The position numbers were made by a program, and so were the translations under genes. This document shows positions 59,864 to 64,000 of a stretch of DNA of 64,000 nucleotides, piece after piece. The notes under the pieces are model-generated. The model did not search any database. It worked only from the letters and a program-made list of their open reading frames with translations, and had not been told where the DNA came from. Origin of the DNA: Devosia limi DSM 17137 (GTDB lineage Bacteria > Pseudomonadota > Alphaproteobacteria > Rhizobiales > Devosiaceae); NCBI RefSeq assembly GCF_900128975.1, contig NZ_FQVC01000012.1:48873-112872 (forward strand), written 5' to 3'. Numbering within the stretch: position 1 is the stretch's first letter; each line of letters starts with the position of its first letter.

Positions 59864-60880
59864 ATGACCAATCTGCCCCAAGCCGATGTTCCATACAAGG
59901 TCATGGCGATCTACAAATTTGCCGATCTGCCCGATGCCCCGGCGCTGCAGCCGCTGCTGGCCACATTCTGCTGCGCCCACGATATCCGCGGCACGCTGAT
60001 CCTCGCCCCCGAAGGCATTAACGGCACCGTCGCCGGCACCGCGGACGCAATCGACGCGCTCGAAACCTATCTCCTCACCGGTCCCGATTTCGCCGGACGC
60101 CTCGCCGGCGCCGAGATCAAGTTCTCCCACGCCTCCGCCATGCCGTTCCTGCGCATGAAGGTACGCCTCAAGTCCGAGATCGTCACCCTGCGTGCCCCCG
60201 AGGCCAATCCGGCCAGGCTGGTGGGCACCTATGTCGAGCCCGAAGACTGGAACGCCCTGATCGATCGCAATGATGTGGTGCTGGTCGATACCCGCAATGA
60301 TTACGAGGTGGGCCTGGGCACCTTTGCCCGCGCGCTCGATCCGGCCACCCAGAGCTTTACCGAGTTCAAGGACTACGTCGCCGAAAACCTCGATCCCGCC
60401 CGCGACAAGAAGGTGGCCATGTTCTGCACCGGCGGCATCCGCTGCGAAAAGGCCTCGTCCTATCTCTTGAGCCAGGGCTTTGAAGAAGTGTTCCACCTCA
60501 AGGGCGGGATTCTCAAATATCTCGAACAGGTCCCCGAGGCGGACAGCCGCTTTGCCGGCGAATGCTTCGTGTTTGACGAGCGCGTCTCAGTCGGCCATGG
60601 CCTTGTCGAGGGCGACGCCACCCTCTGCCGCGCCTGCCGCCACCCGCTGACCGCAGCCGATCGCGCCGATCCGGCCTATCACGAAGGCATTGCCTGCCCC
60701 CATTGCGTCGGCGACACCGCCAAGCACGCCGCCGCCACCGAGCGCCAGCGCCAGATGGATCTCGCCAAATCCCGCGGCCTCGCCCATCTCGGCGATGACG
60801 CCGCCCGCCTCGCCGCCGAAGCCAAGGCCAGAAAACGCCAGATCGCCGAGGAATCGCGGGCCCGCAATCAGTCAAGCTGA
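59864..60880 (+). CDS. trhO: tRNA uridine(34) hydroxylase TrhO
   Basis: A 338-residue rhodanese-related protein (YceA family). An N-terminal acylphosphatase-like part (KVMAIYKFADLPDAPALQPLLATFCCAHDIRGTLILAPEGINGTVAG) is followed by the rhodanese domain with Cys188 in MFCTGGIRCEKASSYLL, then a Cys-rich C-terminal region (CRACRHPL, CPHCVG). TrhO uses O2 to hydroxylate U34 in some tRNAs, forming ho5U. The start is ATG 59864, after GGAAAT; upstream codons are poorly conserved. Confidence 0.92.
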   Translation: MTNLPQADVPYKVMAIYKFADLPDAPALQPLLATFCCAHDIRGTLILAPEGINGTVAGTADAIDALETYLLTGPDFAGRLAGAEIKFSHASAMPFLRMKVRLKSEIVTLRAPEANPARLVGTYVEPEDWNALIDRNDVVLVDTRNDYEVGLGTFARALDPATQSFTEFKDYVAENLDPARDKKVAMFCTGGIRCEKASSYLLSQGFEEVFHLKGGILKYLEQVPEADSRFAGECFVFDERVSVGHGLVEGDATLCRACRHPLTAADRADPAYHEGIACPHCVGDTAKHAAATERQRQMDLAKSRGLAHLGDDAARLAAEAKARKRQIAEESRARNQSS

Positions 60881-60906
60881 TCGGCTGGGTCATCCTCCAC
60901 CCACCG

Positions 60907-60935
60907 GGTCATTCCGGCGCAGGCCGGAATCCATG
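60907..60935. repeat. Single GTCATTCCGGC-type palindrome
   Basis: GTCATTCCGGCGCAGGCCGG and AATCCATGC: the half unit that is paired at 51575 and 62052 occurs here once. It lies in the 207-base gap between trhO and the LysR gene, in which I see no gene. Confidence 0.7.
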
Positions 60936-61087
60936 CTGAAAGCCTCCCGCCATCACCACGCCCACCGGCATGAACCCGGCCTCCCCCGGGATGGACCCCG
61001 CGATAGAGCCTCCACCCTTTTCCATCACCCATGCCAATGCTAGGCTGAAAATACCCCGCAATTTGCCCAGCGTCATAAGCAATCCCG

Positions 61088-62020
61088 ATGGACCTCGATC
61101 AGCTCCGCACCTTTGATCGCATCGTGCGCGACCAGAGCTTCACCAGGGCGGCCGCCTATCTCAACATCACCCAGGCCACCGCTTCCATGCGCATCCGCGC
61201 GCTGGAGCAATTGCTGGGCGTCACCCTGTTCGTGCGCGGCCGCACCGTCACCCTCACCGATCAGGGCATGACCTTCCTGCCCTTTGCCCGCCGCATCATC
61301 GGCACGGCGCAGGAGGCCCGCGAAGCCCTGCGCCGGGTCGAGCGCGGCCGCATTGCCATCGGCTCGCTCCGCAGCCTCGTCTCGCCACTGATCACCGAGA
61401 GCCTCCTGCGCTTTCAGGAAAAATATCCCGGCGTCGACGTGGTGGTGAATGAGGGCCGCCAGAGCCAGATCGCCGCCATGCTGCATGAGCGCGAAGTGGA
61501 AATGGGCATCCTGTGCTGGCCCAATCTCGATCCACTGATCGTCGATCTCGTGCCGCTGATGATCATGCGCGAGCGCGTGCCGCTGGTCGTCGCCCCCGAA
61601 ATCGCCGCCCGCCTGCCGGCCCGGCCCAGCATCGAGGAGGTGCTCGAACTGGTGCCCCGCGTCATCTCGCTGCGCTGGTGGCAGGCCGAACCCGAAACCG
61701 CCGCCGCCCTGGTGCGCATGGCCAAGACCAGTGTCGATCTGCCCACCGGCCCCGCCCGCCGCCTCGCCCTCAAGGGGCAAGGCCTGGGCTTTTTCGTCGC
61801 CTCGGCCATTGCCGATGACGTCGCCGCCGGCCGCCTCGTTGAAATCGCACCCACCGATTTCGAGCCTTTGCACCGCGACACCGCCATGGTCGTCCGCAGC
61901 CTCGCCGCGCTGGAGCGCGACATGCTCGCCGACTTCATCGCCGAAATCGCCGTCGAATGCGCCAAGATCGGCGTCATTCTCGACAACCGCCTCGAGGCCC
62001 TAAGGCCGAAGGTGGCCTAG
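61088..62020 (+). CDS. LysR-family transcriptional regulator
   Basis: 310 residues: an N-terminal winged helix (MDLDQLRTFDRIVRDQSFTRAAAYLNITQATASMRIRALEQLLGVTLFVRGRTVTLTDQG, residues 1-61) and a LysR substrate-binding domain (about 90-300). No closely linked metabolic gene is present, so the target is unknown. It is convergent with mbfA across a pair of repeats, and both probably end in that repeat. Confidence 0.88.
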   Translation: MDLDQLRTFDRIVRDQSFTRAAAYLNITQATASMRIRALEQLLGVTLFVRGRTVTLTDQGMTFLPFARRIIGTAQEAREALRRVERGRIAIGSLRSLVSPLITESLLRFQEKYPGVDVVVNEGRQSQIAAMLHEREVEMGILCWPNLDPLIVDLVPLMIMRERVPLVVAPEIAARLPARPSIEEVLELVPRVISLRWWQAEPETAAALVRMAKTSVDLPTGPARRLALKGQGLGFFVASAIADDVAAGRLVEIAPTDFEPLHRDTAMVVRSLAALERDMLADFIAEIAVECAKIGVILDNRLEALRPKVA

Positions 62021-62051
62021 TCCATCACATTGGTCGTTGCCCTTTCACCGG

Positions 62052-62129
62052 GTCATTCCCGCGCAGGCGGGAATCCATTCGTCTCGAGCACAGCACCCAA
62101 GAATGGATTCCCGCCTGCGCGGGAATGAC
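62052..62129. repeat. Inverted pair of GTCATTCCCGCG repeats
   Basis: The left arm (62052-62080: GTCATTCCCGCGCAGGCGGG, AATCCATTC) and right arm (62101-62129) are perfect 29-base inverted copies, separated by 20 bases. Each arm includes its own small palindrome (CCCGC, GCAG, GCGGG). The same arms, with a longer spacer, lie at 51575-51653. They sit between convergent genes. Confidence 0.85.
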
Positions 62130-62167
62130 TCCGTGTCTAAGGACTGCGCCGGGCGTGCGGAAACGCC

Positions 62168-63151
62168 CTACGCATTCCCGATCAAAATCCCCGCGGCAAA
62201 TACCAGCGATCCGCCCAGCACCACCTGCATCACCGCGCGCCAGAACGGGGTCTGCATATAGCGGTTCTGAATAAAGGCGATGGCCCACAATTCGATCAGC
62301 ACCACGACGATGGCGACGGCGGTGGCGGTGAAAAAGTCGGTGATCAGATAGGGCAGGGCGTGTCCCAGCCCGCCCAGCGCCGTCATGATGCCGGCCGAGA
62401 ACCCGCGTTTGACCGGCGATCCCCGCCCGGTCAGCTTGCCGTCATCGGAGGCCGCCTCGGTAAAGCCCATGGAAATGCCGGCGCCCACTGCTGCGGCGAG
62501 GCCAACCAGAAAGGTCTGCCAGGTATCGCCGGTGGCAAAGGCTGCTGCAAAGACCGGCGCCAGCGTCGACACCGAGCCATCCATCAGCCCGGCCAGCCCC
62601 GGCTGCACATAGGTCAGCACAAACTGGCGGTGCTGCTCGCCCTTTTCGGTCTCGCGCCCATCGGCGCCCAGCGCGGTCGCATCGATCTTGTCGGCTGCGG
62701 CGGCATGCTTGCGCTCCTCCGCCGCCAGATCCCCCAACAGCTTGCGGATGCCGGCATCGGTGGTCTGCTTGGCCGCCTCCGTATAGAAGTGATAGGCGCC
62801 TTCCTCCATTTCCCAAACCTGCTGGCGCACATTTTCCAGCGACAGGTTCTTCATCAGCCAGATTGGCTTGCGCGCCAGAAATCCGCGCACATGCTCGCGC
62901 CGGATCGGCACCAGCCGCGGCCCGAAGCGCTCCACATAGAGGTCGAGCAGGCGCCGCCGATGCTCGTCTTCCTCCGCCGCCATCCCCTCGAACAACGCCG
63001 CCGATCCCGGATAGGCCTCGGCCAGCCGGCTGGCAAATTCGGAATAGATCCGCCCATCCTCTTCTTCCGCCGCCACCGCCAGCGACAGGATCTCGCGCTC
63101 GCTCAACGACCCAAACTCGCGCTTGGTCGGCGCCAAAAACCGGGACAGCAT
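62168..63151 (-). CDS. mbfA: Erythrin-VIT1 iron exporter MbfA
   Basis: A 327-residue protein. The N-terminal half is a ferritin-like rubrerythrin domain with paired Glu and His (AVAAEEEDGRIYSEFA, EEDEHRRR, EMEEGAYHFYTEA, EERKHAA). The C-terminal half is a VIT1/CCC1 metal-exporter domain of about five helices (GLAGLMDGSVSTLAPVFAAAF, ALGGLGHALPYLITDFFTATAVAIVVVLIELWA). This is the MbfA (membrane-bound ferritin) type that exports iron and protects against peroxide. The start at 63151 has GAGG upstream; ATG 63163 would be four residues longer. Two Irr boxes lie upstream. Confidence 0.92.
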   Translation of the reverse strand: MLSRFLAPTKREFGSLSEREILSLAVAAEEEDGRIYSEFASRLAEAYPGSAALFEGMAAEEDEHRRRLLDLYVERFGPRLVPIRREHVRGFLARKPIWLMKNLSLENVRQQVWEMEEGAYHFYTEAAKQTTDAGIRKLLGDLAAEERKHAAAADKIDATALGADGRETEKGEQHRQFVLTYVQPGLAGLMDGSVSTLAPVFAAAFATGDTWQTFLVGLAAAVGAGISMGFTEAASDDGKLTGRGSPVKRGFSAGIMTALGGLGHALPYLITDFFTATAVAIVVVLIELWAIAFIQNRYMQTPFWRAVMQVVLGGSLVFAAGILIGNA

Positions 63152-63166
63152 GCTTTGCCTCATAGA

Positions 63167-63203
63167 TTAGAATTGTTCTAAACAATGATTAGAACGGTTC
63201 TAA
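63167..63203. promoter_or_regulatory. Two tandem Irr/ICE boxes before mbfA
   Basis: TTAGAATTGTTCTAA (63167-63181) and TTAGAACGGTTCTAA (63189-63203) are perfect TTAGAA-N3-TTCTAA palindromes, 22 bases apart, about two helical turns. They match the Irr-binding motif of iron-regulated alphaproteobacterial genes. Irr represses mbfA under iron limitation in other rhizobia. That regulation is expected here but not proven. Confidence 0.85.
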
Positions 63204-63324
63204 ACTGATAGCAAGAGGGCGTGGGGATGAGGAGGGCGTTGGGGTGGTCAGATTGCGGGCGGATGGAGGCGATAAGGATAGTGAGGAGGGCGCGGCGACG
63301 CCATCCTCGCCCCACCCACCGCGC

Positions 63325-63694
63325 TGCCCACGGGCTTGACCCGTGGGTCCCTCTCGTCATCCACTGGGCTCATGGCTGCATGGGTCTACATCATGGCAAA
63401 TCGCCCCTTCGGCACGATTTATGTCGGCGCCACCAGCAACCTCATCCGCCGGGTCTACGAACATCGCAACGATCTGGTTCCCAGCTTCACCCGGGAGCAT
63501 CAGTTGCATCTGTTGGTCTACTTCGAGCAGCACCAGGACATTCATCGCGCCATGCAGCGCGAGCACAATATCAAGCACTGGTCACGGACGTGGAAGGATC
63601 AACTCATCGAGGCAGGCAATCCTGAATGGGATGACCTCTACCTGTCTATCGCACCCGGCTGATAACGACCCACGGGTCAAGCAACCGTGGGCAT
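63325..63694. mobile_element. Inverted-repeat element carrying a GIY-YIG nuclease gene
   Basis: The left arm 63325-63349 (TGCCCACGGGCTTGACCCGT and GGGTC) is inverted at 63668-63694 (GACCCACGGGTCAAGCAACC and GTGGGCA), with a GIY-YIG gene filling the interior (63372-63662). At 25198, 55051 and 58502 the same two arms occur with only a short spacer and no gene. The outer CCACC and GGTGG ends seen in the gene-less copies are present on the left but missing on the right, where the IS110 sequence begins. This is best read as a gene-carrying form of a REPIN-like element. Mobility is inferred. Confidence 0.6.
63372..63662 (+). CDS. GIY-YIG nuclease-domain protein
   Basis: A 96-residue protein that is one complete GIY-YIG domain: WVYIMANRPFGTIYVGATSN is the two-strand motif (VYI, then IYVG). 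It is followed by a candidate catalytic Arg (LIRRVYEHRND) and a Glu in the MQREHNIKHW region (the conserved REKxxK position reads REHNIK). ATG 63372 gives the fuller domain; ATG 63393 would cut the first strand. Small proteins of this UPF0213-like type are common in alphaproteobacteria but have no known function. It lies inside the palindromic repeat element 63325-63694. Confidence 0.84.
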   Translation: MAAWVYIMANRPFGTIYVGATSNLIRRVYEHRNDLVPSFTREHQLHLLVYFEQHQDIHRAMQREHNIKHWSRTWKDQLIEAGNPEWDDLYLSIAPG

Positions 63695-64000
63695 CATGGA
63701 TTGAATGCGGGGTCAGATCTGGCGATGGCATTGAGGATTGTTATGAGTTTGCGGACGGTAGCGATCATGGCGAGCTTGAAGGGTTTTCCGCGCGCCCGGA
63801 GCCTTTGGTAGAAGCTGCCGAGCACGGGATCCTTGACCTTGATGGCGCTGAGCACAGCCATGTAGGCGATGTCGCGCAGGTGCTTTCGGCCGCCACTGCA
63901 TCGCCCATTGCGATCGGAAGCGCCGGACTGGCGCGCATAGGGGGCCACGCCCAGAAGGGCCGCAGCGACCTTGGCGGAGACCTTTCCAAGCTCGGGCATG
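63694..64000 (-). mobile_element. IS110-family transposase, C-terminal part (runs off the right edge)
   Basis: The 101 visible residues end at about 63694 and continue past base 64000. They form the transposase_20 (IS116/IS110/IS902) C-terminal domain: PELGKVSAKVAAALLGVAPYARQSG, then GGRKHLRDIAYMAVLSAIKV and GSFYQRLRARGKPFKLAMIATVRKLI. IS110 elements use a DEDD recombinase guided by a bridge RNA. Its stop codon lies right at the end of a CCCACGGG repeat arm, so that arm was probably the insertion target. The N-terminal half and any bridge RNA are outside the window. Confidence 0.85.

Overview
The window is GC-rich, gene-dense DNA from an alphaproteobacterium, most likely order Hyphomicrobiales and close to Devosia. 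I infer this from gene content and operators: a RutR-type pyrimidine regulator, a BigR sulfide regulon, an erythrin-VIT1 iron exporter (MbfA) behind two Irr-box-like sites, an EcfG-type stress promoter, and families of intergenic palindromes. No rRNA, tRNA or CRISPR array was seen.

Layout. 1-4046: partial MFS permease, pseudo-receiver protein, LysR regulator, DUF1127 micro-protein, aldo/keto reductase, RlpA-like protein. 4047-20800: reductive pyrimidine degradation. It comprises preT-preA, then an Rrf2/AhpD-like/DoxX group and an EamA permease, then rutR divergent from aminotransferase-mmsA-carbamoylase-dihydropyrimidinase and a NMT1/ThiY-type ABC importer. RutR-like operators lie before preT and between rutR and the aminotransferase gene. 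20820-21990: two micro-membrane proteins flanking a larger membrane protein, behind an EcfG-type promoter. 22029-25137: truB, rbfA, a 2-hydroxyacid dehydrogenase and an SH3 protein. 25323-28424: FhuF-like protein and TadE/TadG. 28547-31382: YtrA-type regulator with an ABC exporter, then a quinone reductase. 31335-35676: BigR sulfide-detoxification regulon (two YeeE/YedE halves, persulfide dioxygenase, sulfurtransferase, SulP).

35697-47566: acetyltransferase, small hypotheticals, PtsN-like protein, a chemoreceptor, a RibD-like reductase with an ArsR-SRPBCC fusion, an AlkC-like protein, MarR, TetR, an HlyD/FtsX/LolD-type efflux system, and two small secreted proteins. 47857-51414: sitABCD manganese importer with a Fur-family-like box. 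51777-63151: GH20 hexosaminidase, a phage-tail-like DUF2793/S74 protein, TetR with a glyoxalase, Rrf2 with a thioredoxin-reductase-like flavoprotein, YghZ-type reductase, TrhO, LysR and MbfA. 63372-64000: GIY-YIG nuclease and the end of an IS110 transposase.

The most unusual structure is two unrelated small nuclease genes (DUF559 at 16356 and GIY-YIG at 63372), each lying between inverted copies of an intergenic palindrome. Gene-less copies of the GIY-YIG-associated palindrome pair occur elsewhere in the window, and the IS110 end abuts one arm. I read these as nuclease-carrying, REPIN-like elements. The arms and genes are visible in the sequence; mobility is inference.
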